From assembly GCA_963676845.2 (NCBI GenBank), contig CAXXKK010000015.1, forward strand, positions 1 to 64,000: a stretch of DNA of 64,000 nt. The letters are read 5' to 3'. Position numbers and translations under genes: made by a program. The notes beneath the pieces are model-generated. The model was not told the DNA's origin, made no database searches, and was given only the letters and a program-made list of their open reading frames with translations. Positions 27,783 through 35,991 of this stretch are shown here, one piece after another; the stretch's first letter is position 1; every line of letters starts with the position of its first letter. The DNA is from G963662675 sp963676845. GTDB taxonomy: Bacteria; Bacteroidota; Bacteroidia; Bacteroidales; Prolixibacteraceae.

Positions 27783-28976
27783 TTGAAATCTGTATTTCAT
27801 TTTAATCCAACTTGTGAACTGGGCATTTCTAATGGTTCTCCCTATTTTGTTGCTCCCTCCCTTCTCAAAGAATTTGAAGAAGAATTAGCTACACTCATGT
27901 TATTTTTTGCCAATGATCAGGATCTAATTTTAAAAGAAAATACAGTGTCTTCATTCTTTGGCGAACAGGCTGAAAAACTTAACCTTCCTAAGGTTTCTTT
28001 TACTTCAAAAGATAAACTGAAGCATCTTTTTATAGACAATACCTATCACATAGAATCATGGGGCAAAAGTCCTGCTGAAGATTATTTTATCAGACAGTTG
28101 GGCTGCAATGCTGATTTTGAAAGTTGGCATCCACAGTCAAGAATAATATTTGAAAAAGAAACTTCATGTCAATTCTTGCATCATTTCATAAATAAATATC
28201 CTAATAAATTATTTCCGGAAATTGATTCTTTGTCTCAAAGAGTAAACACAATCGATGAAATTGAAAAGTACCTGGAAAAACATGAAAATATTGTTTTAAA
28301 AGATCCGATTAGCTCAAGTGGAAGAGGTTTGCAAATAATAAGGGACAAACAATTAAATCATGCACGAATCCAATGGATTAAATCTATTTTAAAACAATAT
28401 GGCTATTTAATTGTGGAGAAATGGTTCAACAAAACTCATGACTTATCCTTTCAATTTCATATAAATAAGGAGAAAAAAGTTGAATTTCTTGGCTTAAGTT
28501 ATTTCATAACGAATTCAAATGGTCAATATATCGGACATTATCTAAATTTTGATGAATATGAAAAAGCAGGAATATCAAAATTTGAGATTGAAAAGATTGG
28601 AAACCAGCTTTGTGAAGAACTAGCTAAAAGTATTTATACTGAATTTTACACCGGATATCTGGGAATTGATGCAATTGTTTATAATGAAGGTGAGAAGATT
28701 GGGCTGCATCCTTGCCTGGAAGTTAATTCTCGCTATACGATGGGATTATTAAGTAAAAGAATTGAAAAATACATTTATCCTAAAACAAAAGGAATATTTC
28801 AGATTTATTACGACAAAAAAATCCCCTTTTATAAATTTAGTGAATTGAAGTTAATTCAAAATCCAACTAAAATTACAAATGGAAAACTAATGAAAGGCTT
28901 TGTGCCTCTGACATCACCAAGCCCCGAAAGCAAATTTGGAGCATATATTGAATTAAGCCAGGTACTTGGCTATTGA
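27783..28976 (+). CDS. ATP-grasp-like protein of unknown function
   Basis: 397 residues. The N-terminal FNPTCELGISNGSPYFVAPS is followed by a C-terminal ATP-grasp-like half: IVLKDPISSSGRGLQII (about 169-186, nucleotide-binding strand and loop), the acidic strand KVEFLGLSYF, and HPCLEVNSRYTMG (about 304-316), the metal-ligand E-x-N motif. It is probably a carboxylate-amine or carboxylate-thiol ligase, but the substrate cannot be inferred. The frame opens with TTG at 27783, and the next in-frame ATG (about residue 39) would remove the conserved-looking N-terminus, so TTG is taken. It begins only about 17 nt after the clpC terminator. The last 24 bp overlap the convergent response regulator gene. 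Confidence 0.7.
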   Translation: MKSVFHFNPTCELGISNGSPYFVAPSLLKEFEEELATLMLFFANDQDLILKENTVSSFFGEQAEKLNLPKVSFTSKDKLKHLFIDNTYHIESWGKSPAEDYFIRQLGCNADFESWHPQSRIIFEKETSCQFLHHFINKYPNKLFPEIDSLSQRVNTIDEIEKYLEKHENIVLKDPISSSGRGLQIIRDKQLNHARIQWIKSILKQYGYLIVEKWFNKTHDLSFQFHINKEKKVEFLGLSYFITNSNGQYIGHYLNFDEYEKAGISKFEIEKIGNQLCEELAKSIYTEFYTGYLGIDAIVYNEGEKIGLHPCLEVNSRYTMGLLSKRIEKYIYPKTKGIFQIYYDKKIPFYKFSELKLIQNPTKITNGKLMKGFVPLTSPSPESKFGAYIELSQVLGY

Positions 28977-29324
28977 GTTCAATAATAAATCCAACAGAAT
29001 AGGTTTTTCAAGGAATTCATCACATCCGGCCTCGAAACTTCTCCGTTTTTCCCCAGAAACAATAAACGCACTTTGAACGATGACTGGCACTCTTGGATTA
29101 ATTTTTTTAATCTCACGTGTAGCATCAAAACCATCCATTACAGGCATATTTAAATCCATTAAAACCAAATCAATATCTTGATTAGTTTTAATCAGATCAA
29201 CTGCCTCTTTCCCATTTTTTGCCCAGATTGTTTTTGCATTGTTTTTTTTCAATGCAACATCAAAGTAAAAATGACTGCTTTCGTTGTCTTCAACAACCAA
29301 AATTTTTTTACCAGAAAAATTCAC
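28953..29324 (-). CDS. Stand-alone response-regulator receiver (CheY-like)
   Basis: A 123-residue single-domain receiver. The acidic pocket is in LVVEDNESS (about 10-18), the phospho-acceptor aspartate in LVLMDLNMPVMDG (about 58-70), the threonine/serine switch in IVQSAF, and the conserved lysine in FLEKP (about 107). No output domain. It probably receives phosphate from a hybrid histidine kinase encoded elsewhere; no kinase is in the window. The 3' end overlaps the convergent ATP-grasp gene by 24 bp. It is divergent from the PorE-like gene, leaving about 180 nt for both promoters. Confidence 0.9.
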   Translation of the reverse strand: MNFSGKKILVVEDNESSHFYFDVALKKNNAKTIWAKNGKEAVDLIKTNQDIDLVLMDLNMPVMDGFDATREIKKINPRVPVIVQSAFIVSGEKRRSFEAGCDEFLEKPILLDLLLNSIAKYLA

Positions 29325-29501
29325 TCTTTAACTCTAAATTATATCCCAAGTTTTATATTGCTAATATATAAACTCTTAAGTTAGCAATTAGTTTAATTAC
29401 GATATTCTTTGTTAAAAGATACATTTCTATCTTTACTCTTAATTTTCAATATCGTTCATATTAATACCTTATTGTATTCATATACAAATATTAAGTTACT
29501 A

Positions 29502-31433
29502 ATGCAAAGAATAATTATCCTCTTAATTCTTATTTTAAATTATGGTATTTCCTGTTTAGGTCAGGATTTATCAACGAATGATAAAAGAGCTGAGAAATAT
29601 TTCAATGAGGCACTCGAATTTTATAGAAACAGGACTAATATAAATGCTCTGGAGAAACTATATGAAGCACTTCAAAGAGATGATAATTTTATTGAAGCTT
29701 ACCTTTTAAAGGCAGATATATATGCTGAGTTAGACTCTGTTTCAAAACAAATTGAAAGCCTGAAAAAAGTTATTGAGATCTCCCCTCTTTCAAATATGAA
29801 TGTTTATTACGTTTTAGGTACTGCTTACTTGAAAACTGGAGAATATCAAAAAGCAAAAGATTCATTTCAAAAATATTTAGAAATAAACCCCAATGGCTCA
29901 TTGCTTGAGAAAGCAAAACAAAATTTATCAAAAGCGAATTTTGCCCTTAATTTATATCTCAATCCGGTTCCATATAGTGCGAATAGCTTGGGAGAAGGTA
30001 TAAACAGCGAGTTTAATGAATATTGGCCTAGCATTACAGTAGATAATGAAACTTTAGTTTTTACACGATTGGCTCCTGTAGAAAGCTCAAATATTACGTT
30101 TCAGGAGGATTTCTACACTTCAACACAAAACAACGGAAAATGGGAGAAAGCTACTGCAATTATTGATATAAATACTACTGATAATGAAGGAGCACAAAGC
30201 ATTTCTGCTGATGGGAAGCTCCTTTTCTTTACAATTTGCTCTCAAAGTAAAGGTATGGGCAGTTGCGACATCTATTTCTCTAGTTTAGAAAATGGAGTAT
30301 GGTCTTTACCTCAGAATGTTGGTAGTCCAGTGAATTCCTCAAGCTGGGAGTCTCAACCATCAATTTCAGCAAATGGAGAATACCTGTATTTTGCCAGCAA
30401 CAGAGAAGGAGGAAAAGGAGGCATGGATATCTGGAGATGTAAGTTGAATGGTTTAAAGAATAATGGATTGCCTCTCTGGTCAAGTCCAGAGAATCTGGGA
30501 GATTCTATTAATACGTCAGGAGATGAAATGTCACCCTTTATTCACTCAGATAATAAAACGCTATATTTTGCATCAGACTCCTGGCCTGGCATGGGAGGAA
30601 TTGACCTGTTTGTTTCCAGACAAAAAAATGATGAAAGCTGGACTGAATCTCAGAACTTGGGATACCCAATAAATACCTGGAACGATGAAACCGGGCTAAT
30701 TGTAAATGCCACAGGAGAGACAGCCTATTTTTCTACAAACAGAGAAACAGCCGGCGAAAATATGGATTTATATTCTTTTAATATGTACGACGAAATACGT
30801 CCTAGTCCAGTGTCGTATGTAAAAGGACACATATTGGATAAAAATACAGAGGATCCCCTCTTTGCCAATATTCAGCTTATTGATTTAGATAACGAAAGCC
30901 TTGAAATGGAAATTTCATCCGATAAGACCGACGGCTCATTTTTAATGTGTTTGCCTATAGGTAAGGACTTTGCTTTTAATGTTGAAAAGGAAGGATATTT
31001 GTTTTACTCGGAGAGCTTCATGTTGCATGATGCCCATTCTGAGGATGATCCGTTTATCACAGATATTCAGTTAAGTCCAATTGAAGTTGGAAACTCAACT
31101 ATTTTAAGAAACATTTTCTTTGATACGGATTCTTATGAACTTCTTGAACAATCGAATATTGAATTGAATAAGCTGGTTTCTTTTTTGAAAGAAAACCCAA
31201 CAATCGCTATTGAAATAGGAGGACACACTGACAGCATGGGAACAGAGGAATACAATATGAAATTATCAGAAGCCCGGGCTAAATCTGTGTTTGATTTCTT
31301 AGAAAATGAGGGAATTCCTGAGTCCCGCATAACTTACAAAGGATATGGAATGACAATACCCATTGACACAAATGAAACCGATGAAGGACGTGCAAACAAT
31401 AGAAGAACTGAATTTACGATAACCCGGAACTAG
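29502..31433 (+). CDS. PorE-like outer-membrane protein: TPR, PD40 propeller, CRD and OmpA-like domains
   Basis: 643 residues from the ATG at 29502, chosen because a signal peptide (MQRIIILLILILNYGISC) begins there; the open frame itself extends back to a TTG at 29409. Order: TPR repeats (about 30-130), a six-bladed PD40/WD-like propeller (about 165-430; ESQPSISANGEYLYFASNREGGKGGMDIW), a carboxypeptidase-regulatory-like sandwich (about 445-520), and an OmpA peptidoglycan-binding domain (about 530-643; GGHTDSMGTEEYN, RANNRRTEF). This is the architecture of PorE of the type IX secretion system, and also of other OmpA-family paralogues, so a T9SS role is inference. No PorP/SprF neighbour is present. 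It is convergent with the thioesterase, 10 bp apart. Confidence 0.85.
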   Translation: MQRIIILLILILNYGISCLGQDLSTNDKRAEKYFNEALEFYRNRTNINALEKLYEALQRDDNFIEAYLLKADIYAELDSVSKQIESLKKVIEISPLSNMNVYYVLGTAYLKTGEYQKAKDSFQKYLEINPNGSLLEKAKQNLSKANFALNLYLNPVPYSANSLGEGINSEFNEYWPSITVDNETLVFTRLAPVESSNITFQEDFYTSTQNNGKWEKATAIIDINTTDNEGAQSISADGKLLFFTICSQSKGMGSCDIYFSSLENGVWSLPQNVGSPVNSSSWESQPSISANGEYLYFASNREGGKGGMDIWRCKLNGLKNNGLPLWSSPENLGDSINTSGDEMSPFIHSDNKTLYFASDSWPGMGGIDLFVSRQKNDESWTESQNLGYPINTWNDETGLIVNATGETAYFSTNRETAGENMDLYSFNMYDEIRPSPVSYVKGHILDKNTEDPLFANIQLIDLDNESLEMEISSDKTDGSFLMCLPIGKDFAFNVEKEGYLFYSESFMLHDAHSEDDPFITDIQLSPIEVGNSTILRNIFFDTDSYELLEQSNIELNKLVSFLKENPTIAIEIGGHTDSMGTEEYNMKLSEARAKSVFDFLENEGIPESRITYKGYGMTIPIDTNETDEGRANNRRTEFTITRN

Positions 31434-31443
31434 TTTAAATATT

Positions 31444-31854
31444 CTACGAATCCATTAGTTTTTTTAGTGCATCAGTAAAATATTTTGGAGCTCTACATGG
31501 TTTTTTGTTCTTATCATCAAAAAATACCAGTACCACTTCCCCACTGTTGATCAACTCCCCTTGTTCATTATAAATTTCTGTTTTAATCGGGAACTTTACT
31601 TTGGGAATATCTTCAACTATAGTTTTCACAGTAAGCAAATCATCGTAATATGCCGATTTTATGTAGTTCACATTAAGGCTTTTTGCCGGAAGTATAACCC
31701 CCGATTCTTCAATTTCTTTATAGGATATTCCCAAATCCCGGATCATTTCAGTTCTGCCTATTTCATAATACCGTGGATAAACGCCATAATAAACAACGCC
31801 CATTTTATCGGTGTCTTCGTAATAGACCCTAATCTTTGTTTCGTGTACAATCAT
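31444..31854 (-). CDS. Acyl-CoA thioesterase, 4HBT/YbgC-type hot-dog fold
   Basis: A 136-residue cytosolic hot-dog thioesterase. YYEDTDKMGVVYYGVYPRYYE (about 10-30) matches the YbgC/4-hydroxybenzoyl-CoA thioesterase active-site helix with its catalytic aspartate. The frame is open 27 codons further upstream, but that extension would overlap the end of the SDR gene; the ATG at 31852-31854 gives the family N-terminus (MIVHETKIRVYYEDTD) and only a 1-nt gap to the SDR stop, so it is preferred. Co-transcription with the SDR is likely, suggesting joint acyl-chain metabolism. Confidence 0.88.
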   Translation of the reverse strand: MIVHETKIRVYYEDTDKMGVVYYGVYPRYYEIGRTEMIRDLGISYKEIEESGVILPAKSLNVNYIKSAYYDDLLTVKTIVEDIPKVKFPIKTEIYNEQGELINSGEVVLVFFDDKNKKPCRAPKYFTDALKKLMDS

Positions 31855-31855
31855 C

Positions 31856-32659
31856 TTATTTAATTGGAGAATCAGGCTCTTTAGCCATGTGGTTATAGGT
31901 AAGGTTATCCAGTAGCTTGGGAAGGAATTTCCCAAGGAAAACCGTCAGTTTGCCTTCTACAAAAGTTAGAACAAGCTGTCTCTTCCTTTTCTTTACAGCA
32001 TTTGCAATATGCAAGGCACATTCTTCTGCTGACATCATTTTTTCTTCGTTTCGGGGAGTTTCTCCTTGTTTGGAACCATCGCTTGTCAATGCAACTTTGC
32101 GAACCTCTGAAGCTGTAAAACCAGGAGCAGCGACTAATACATGTAGCCCTTTTTTTAGATTTTCGATGCGAATAGTATCTAAAAATCCACGAACGGCAAA
32201 TTTTGAAGCAGAATAGCCTGTTCGTCCGGGAAGTCCAACATGACCAGCTATTGAAATCACACCTACCAATGATCCTTTCGTTTTTAATAAATGTGGAAGA
32301 GCGTATTTTGTACAATAAACTGTTCCCCAGAAATTAACGTCCATTAGTTTTTTAATAACATCAAGCTCAAGGTCCTCAAATAAAGCGCGCATGGAGATTC
32401 CTGCATTATTAATTAAAACGTCAATTTTGCCAAAATGGCTAATAGCAGCTTCAATTAATAGTTTACAATCTTCTTCAATACTAACATCTGTTTTTTGAAC
32501 AAGAACTTCTGTTGGAGCTAAATCTTTTTCTAATTGTTGAAGTAATTCAACCCTTCTGGCTCCAAGCACCAATTTTGCTCCTCTTGAAGCGAATTCACTG
32601 GCCAGGGCTTTCCCTATTCCGGATGAAGCACCGGTAATAACAACAATTTTATTTTTCAT
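31856..32659 (-). CDS. Short-chain dehydrogenase/reductase
   Basis: 267 residues, classical SDR: the dinucleotide-binding TGASSGIGKAL (about 8-18), NNAGIS (about 87-92), catalytic serine in VISIAG, and YSASKFAVRGF (tyrosine and lysine of the catalytic tetrad, about 154-164). A C-terminal hydrophobic stretch (TVFLGKFLPKLLDNL) may associate with membrane, as in lipid-modifying SDRs. It is directly upstream of the thioesterase (1-nt gap), consistent with a two-gene lipid or acyl-CoA unit. The exact substrate is unknown. Confidence 0.9.
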   Translation of the reverse strand: MKNKIVVITGASSGIGKALASEFASRGAKLVLGARRVELLQQLEKDLAPTEVLVQKTDVSIEEDCKLLIEAAISHFGKIDVLINNAGISMRALFEDLELDVIKKLMDVNFWGTVYCTKYALPHLLKTKGSLVGVISIAGHVGLPGRTGYSASKFAVRGFLDTIRIENLKKGLHVLVAAPGFTASEVRKVALTSDGSKQGETPRNEEKMMSAEECALHIANAVKKRKRQLVLTFVEGKLTVFLGKFLPKLLDNLTYNHMAKEPDSPIK

Positions 32660-32773
32660 GCGCTAAAAAAATCAAGAGTAGCAAAAGTAACCTTTTTGTT
32701 CAATCTTCGAAAAAACAAATTACCCAACTTGATGTTTTATCTCGAAAGAAATGAATAAAAAATTCATCTAATA

Positions 32774-32804
32774 TTTGGATATAAAAATAGAGTTTTTACC
32801 TTTG
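32774..32804 (+). promoter_or_regulatory. Promoter of tRNA-Lys (TTTG, 19 nt, TACCTTTG)
   Basis: TTTG at 32774-32777, exactly 19 nt, then TACCTTTG at 32797-32804: a full Bacteroidota consensus. Transcription would start near 32810, giving a 30-nt leader. Confidence 0.8.
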
Positions 32805-32840
32805 CACCCGCCTTTACAGAAAAGGTCACATACAGAGGAT

Positions 32841-32913
32841 GACTCAGTAGCTCAGCTGGTAGAGCACATCCCTTTTAAGGATGGGGTCCTGGGTTCGAAC
32901 CCCAGCTGAGTCA
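32841..32913 (+). tRNA. tRNA-Lys (anticodon UUU)
   Basis: Cloverleaf seen directly: acceptor stem GACTCAG (32841-32847) with CTGAGTC (32906-32912) and discriminator A (32913); D-arm GCTCAGCTGGTAGAGC; anticodon stem CATCC/GGATG around the loop CTTTTAA, anticodon TTT; T-arm CTGGGTTCGAACCCCAG. CCA is not encoded. A consensus promoter precedes it and a hairpin terminator follows at once, so it is a single tRNA unit. The accessory block to its right makes it a candidate integration site, but no duplicate of its 3' end was found. Confidence 0.97.
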
Positions 32914-32916
32914 CTC

Positions 32917-32951
32917 AAAAAGAGAAGCAATTTTGCTTCTCTTTTTTATTT
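32917..32951 (+). terminator. Rho-independent terminator of tRNA-Lys
   Basis: Stem AAGAGAAGCAA/TTGCTTCTCTT with a short loop and a run of six Ts, starting a few nt after the tRNA. Confidence 0.88.
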
Positions 32952-33006
32952 GTGTAAATTACTATATGACTGATAGTTACCACAACTCAAATACACTTTA
33001 AATTTC

Positions 33007-33047
33007 ATAAAAAAATTAGAGGTCAGCAATAATTTGCTGACCTCTAA
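33007..33047 (-). terminator. Strong terminator of the DUF6266 gene
   Basis: A perfect 14-bp stem, TTAGAGGTCAGCAA (33016-33029) with TTGCTGACCTCTAA (33034-33047), 4-nt loop, followed on the minus strand by a seven-T run. It lies 63 nt past the stop of the 33111-33740 gene. Confidence 0.85.
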
Positions 33048-33110
33048 AACAAAAAGGGTGAAACATAGGTGAAACATTTGCTTCAAAAAAATGCTCTTTT
33101 TTGCACTTTT

Positions 33111-33740
33111 TTACGACACATTTACTGCCCCATGTTGGTCATTTGAGTATGCATTTAAATCCGGGTTCTTGAAAAATGCATAAACATTTGCCTCAACACC
33201 TGGTCCAAATGGAAGAAGAACATCTGCAGTTTCTGCATTTCTTGCAACACCGGTTTCAGCAACATAGATCCCATCAGCTGCCATTGCAACCAGCATAAGC
33301 TGATCAGTGGCCAATGCTCCCTCATCAGCTGAGTTATCACTCCAGGTGACTTTAATTCCACCCTCAACGGCCTCATTATCGGCAATAGCTAAATCATCCG
33401 CATTTGGAACATTGCCCAATGAAAACTTCAACAGGCTGTAATCGCTTACATTGCCTTCCTCATCATATGCCCCAATATTGCTTTTCACAAAAAGGTTGAA
33501 CCCAGACATCTTAATGGCTTTCTGGTTCCAGATTGGGTGGATGATTTTGAGTTTGATACTCTGTGCCAATGCAACAACTGCAGAAAACTTAGCACGATGC
33601 TGAACCTGTTTTTCAGAGTTCGCATCGTTGTAATGATCGGCTTTGATGCGGATGTAGTCTATCCCCTTCCAGGAAGCTCCAACTACATTGCCTACGGTGC
33701 CCGATACACCGCCTAAAATCCCTTGATTGATTTTTCCCAT
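33111..33740 (-). CDS. DUF6266 family protein
   Basis: 209 residues. The N-terminus MGKINQGILGGVSGTVGNVVGASWKGIDYIR is the hallmark of DUF6266, a Bacteroidota-restricted family of unknown function that often occurs in many copies per genome in accessory regions. A middle segment (KLKIIHPIWNQKAIKMSGFNLFVKSN) and a beta-rich C-terminal half (VEGGIKVTWSDNSADEG, LPFGPGVEANVYAFFKNP) follow. No signal peptide, membrane segment or catalytic motif is seen. Neighbours are a tRNA-Lys on one side and a small membrane protein on the same strand on the other. A strong terminator follows. Function not assigned. Confidence 0.8.
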   Translation of the reverse strand: MGKINQGILGGVSGTVGNVVGASWKGIDYIRIKADHYNDANSEKQVQHRAKFSAVVALAQSIKLKIIHPIWNQKAIKMSGFNLFVKSNIGAYDEEGNVSDYSLLKFSLGNVPNADDLAIADNEAVEGGIKVTWSDNSADEGALATDQLMLVAMAADGIYVAETGVARNAETADVLLPFGPGVEANVYAFFKNPDLNAYSNDQHGAVNVS

Positions 33741-33861
33741 GGCTTTAAAATTTGAATGGTTAAAAAATAGAATTGATTGATTAATTCAGAGGGAATAAAA
33801 TCCCTCAACATATCTTTGGTCTAAGTTTAGTTTAGCTTACAACCAAAGTAAAAAGAGCACC

Positions 33862-34068
33862 TTATTTGCGTTTTTTGTCAACCACCTTACGCTTGAACAG
33901 ATCGACAAGGAAAGCGGATAAAATACCGCCAATAAGGCTTATAAGAGCTTCAAATGAATCTACCAGTGTACCGGAAGTGTCACTGGCAATTTGGATAGTG
34001 TCTGGTATTGCGGAAGCAACACCTAATGAGGATAAAGATCCTACGATAAAACTTGAAATGTTTTTCAT
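33862..34068 (-). CDS. Small membrane protein (68 aa, holin-like in outline)
   Basis: A short protein with a hydrophobic N-terminal stretch (ISSFIVGSLSSLGVASAI) and a second hydrophobic helix (EALISLIGGILSAFLVDLF) followed by a very basic tail (KRKVVDKKRK). The frame is open from a GTG at 34089, but the ATG at 34066-34068 gives a normal start. Two helices and a basic tail resemble small holins, but no lysin gene is adjacent, so this is outline similarity only. It is on the same strand as the DUF6266 gene, 121 nt upstream of it. Confidence 0.5.
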   Translation of the reverse strand: MKNISSFIVGSLSSLGVASAIPDTIQIASDTSGTLVDSFEALISLIGGILSAFLVDLFKRKVVDKKRK

Positions 34069-34089
34069 GGCAAATATGTTTTTATTCAC

Positions 34090-34568
34090 CTAAGAATTTA
34101 ACATTCAACAAACTGAATTACAATAGATTAATGTCATATTGACAAAATTTACGTTTTGAAGGTCGAAATCTTACTTTAATGCTGAAAAATACCTTCCAGA
34201 ATTTGGAAAATCAGTCACGATTTTTGAGGAAAGCAGGTGTATTTTGGGATATTTGGAGAGGTCAAGGTTGAGGTGAAATTTCAAGAATTCTGGTCAGGAC
34301 GTCATTTTTTGGCATCCTGTCAGAAAACTTGTAGACTTTTTTCACTGTAAAAAATGAACCTTGAAAAAATTACAACCGATAAACACCGGGAATTTTTGTA
34401 GCTGAAGGGAGGCAAGGTTTTTAGTAAAAATACTACCTGTAAGTGTGGAGATTTTTTCTAAAACCCGGAGGGCTTGACCTTGCCGAGCGAAAGCGAAAAA
34501 TAAATTTGTTTATTGGTTTAATTTTTTGCCCTCATGCTTGTATAAAGAAAAGAGCCGATATTTTCCTA
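34090..34568. other. Non-coding, structured stretch with inverted repeats
   Basis: No coding frame seen. Contains GGCAAGGT (34411-34418) with its exact inverse ACCTTGCC (34477-34484), and between them a palindromic TTTTTAGTAAAAA. An imperfect hairpin (GTCAGGACGTC / GGCATCCTGTC, 34293-34322) with a T-rich loop lies further left. Composition, with purine-rich and GAGCGAAAGCG-type motifs, differs from ordinary intergenic DNA nearby. Confidence 0.5.
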
Positions 34569-35105
34569 TTAAAAATGCAAGTTTAAGCGAACAGGAGGAT
34601 CTTGTATCGTTCTAATGAAACCATAAACAAAGAAGCCTACCGTTGACCAACCAATTGTTTTGGAGATGAAAGTTCTGTTTTTCTCTAATTCAATGAGCTC
34701 AACTTTATTGATATCTGCAAAAGGGATAACTACATACCCAGTCTCTGACGGTGAAATCCTTATGTGCCTTTTAGGATAGATGTGAATACTTTCTTCTATT
34801 TCCCGGTCATTTGAAATCTTTTTAGTCTTTTTATTATTTGAGATAAAAGAATAGAATGGAATTTTAGTTTCATTTAAAACACCCCTGATCGATGTTGAAT
34901 CGGTTACTATTTCTTCAAGTCTGAAATCTTTTATTGTACCACGAACATAAACAGTTTTTGATTGACCATTGACTTTAATATTTTCCTCAATACTACCAGG
35001 TGAAATATTTGACAATTGGTGAAAAGTGCTACAACTTGTAACGGACAAGAGCATAAAGAATGCAAAAGAATAAAATATTAGCTTATTGAAAATTAACTTC
35101 TTCAT
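34569..35105 (-). CDS. Predicted lipoprotein of unknown function (178 aa)
   Basis: From the ATG at 35103-35105 the product begins MKKLIFNKLIFYSFAFFMLLSVTSC, a lipoprotein-type leader with the cysteine at about residue 25; the open frame extends 24 codons further but the extension would spoil the leader. The rest is beta-rich with a charged middle (IKVNGQSKTVYVRGTIKDFRLEE) and a hydrophobic segment near the end (TIGWSTVGFFVYGFIRTI). No family recognised. It stands between two unusual non-coding stretches, on the same strand as the Avs-like gene upstream. Confidence 0.6.
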   Translation of the reverse strand: MKKLIFNKLIFYSFAFFMLLSVTSCSTFHQLSNISPGSIEENIKVNGQSKTVYVRGTIKDFRLEEIVTDSTSIRGVLNETKIPFYSFISNNKKTKKISNDREIEESIHIYPKRHIRISPSETGYVVIPFADINKVELIELEKNRTFISKTIGWSTVGFFVYGFIRTIQDPPVRLNLHF

Positions 35106-35991
35106 GGCAGCTAATTTTTGGTTTGTTATGAAATACGAAAGAGTGAAAACGAAGGTTTTCAAGATAAAAATCACCATTCAGGGAACAAGTGAAGTTTAAG
35201 ACGAGTGGTAATGTTTGCTGGTGGGTGGGTATAGTTGTAGTTGTTTTGGGCGAAGAGCTGGTAAGGGCTGAGGAACGAAGCTCTTACTTATGACACTGAA
35301 TTTTTGATACTACTGCGGTTAAGTAGTGTTTGAGATTTTGGGATTTGGAGTGGAACGGAAAATCCAAAATTGAAAACTCTACGGTTTGAAATACAAAGGT
35401 TTGGGAACCGGGCAAGTGTGAGCGCAATGAACGGATAAAATGTGGTGAGGACACGAGCCGCTTTTAGGAGTGAAATGGAGCTTACTCTTGCCATGCTGCC
35501 CTATCCAATTGCTCGGAAGTTAAGTTTTGGTTGAAGTTTTGGAGTTTGCAGCGACGCGGAGAACGGAAAAACTGAAACGGAAACGGCTTTAAGAGCCAAG
35601 TGGAATGAGCTGACGCAGGTGAGCAAGTGCGGGGCTGGATTGTGGTCGCAACACAAGCCAGGCACAAAGGCAGTGAGACAAGACAGCGATTGGAACGTAC
35701 TTGAATTTTGCACTCTTAAATTAGAATGCCTGAAAAATTAAAATAATAACAGATTGGAACACCGGAAGTATGGGGCCGTTCCTGATGGGTTGACGAAGTT
35801 ACCCGGATTATAAAACCTTGTGGGTGGCCATGGGAAAAAGGTTTTAGAATTTGGGTGAGTGAGGAAACCCATGTGTGTAGGCTCGTGGGGCTATTTTGCA
35901 TAATGCCCCTATAGGACAGCTTTGGATCCGGCGTTGGCATTGTGCGGCTGTTCATATAGGATGGGATTATGTAATAATAGTTTAGGAGTAT
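35106..35991. other. Unusual non-coding stretch with diverged internal repeats
   Basis: Nearly 900 nt without a credible gene; the open frames here are low-complexity and overlap in several frames. The plus strand is G/A-rich (motifs such as GGAACGGAAAA, GAGCGCAATGAACGG). Two diverged copies of a roughly 145-nt unit can be aligned by eye, about 35316-35460 and 35514-35661, sharing TTAAGT, TTTTGG, GAACGGAAAA and a TGTGGTNNNNACACNAGCC block, offset about 200 nt. A small GGGGC/GCCCC hairpin is at 35887-35909. The function is unknown. Confidence 0.55.
35316..35661. repeat. Two diverged copies of a ~145-nt non-coding unit
   Basis: Copy one is about 35316-35460 and copy two about 35514-35661. Matching landmarks in the same order include TTAAGT, a TTTTGG-type block, GAACGGAAAA, and TGTGGT followed by ACACGAGCC or ACACAAGCC. 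Identity is well below 80 percent, judged by eye. Confidence 0.35.

Noticed and set aside
33326..33352. AGCTGAGT...CACTC inside the DUF6266 gene, resembling the tRNA-Lys 3' end as a possible att site
   Set aside because: Only 8 contiguous bases match, with an inserted TAT, and it lies inside an intact gene; no longer copy was found.
33862..34068. Phage lysis module
   Set aside because: A holin-like outline alone; there is no endolysin, structural phage gene or integrase near it.
35316..35661. Integron attC array
   Set aside because: The copies lack the paired inverted R/L arms of attC sites and no integron integrase or cassette-like genes are near.
35288..35955. Several 60-79 residue minus-strand open frames in the repeat-rich stretch
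   Set aside because: They overlap each other in different frames, have skewed proline/serine composition and no sign of conserved protein; more likely non-coding DNA.
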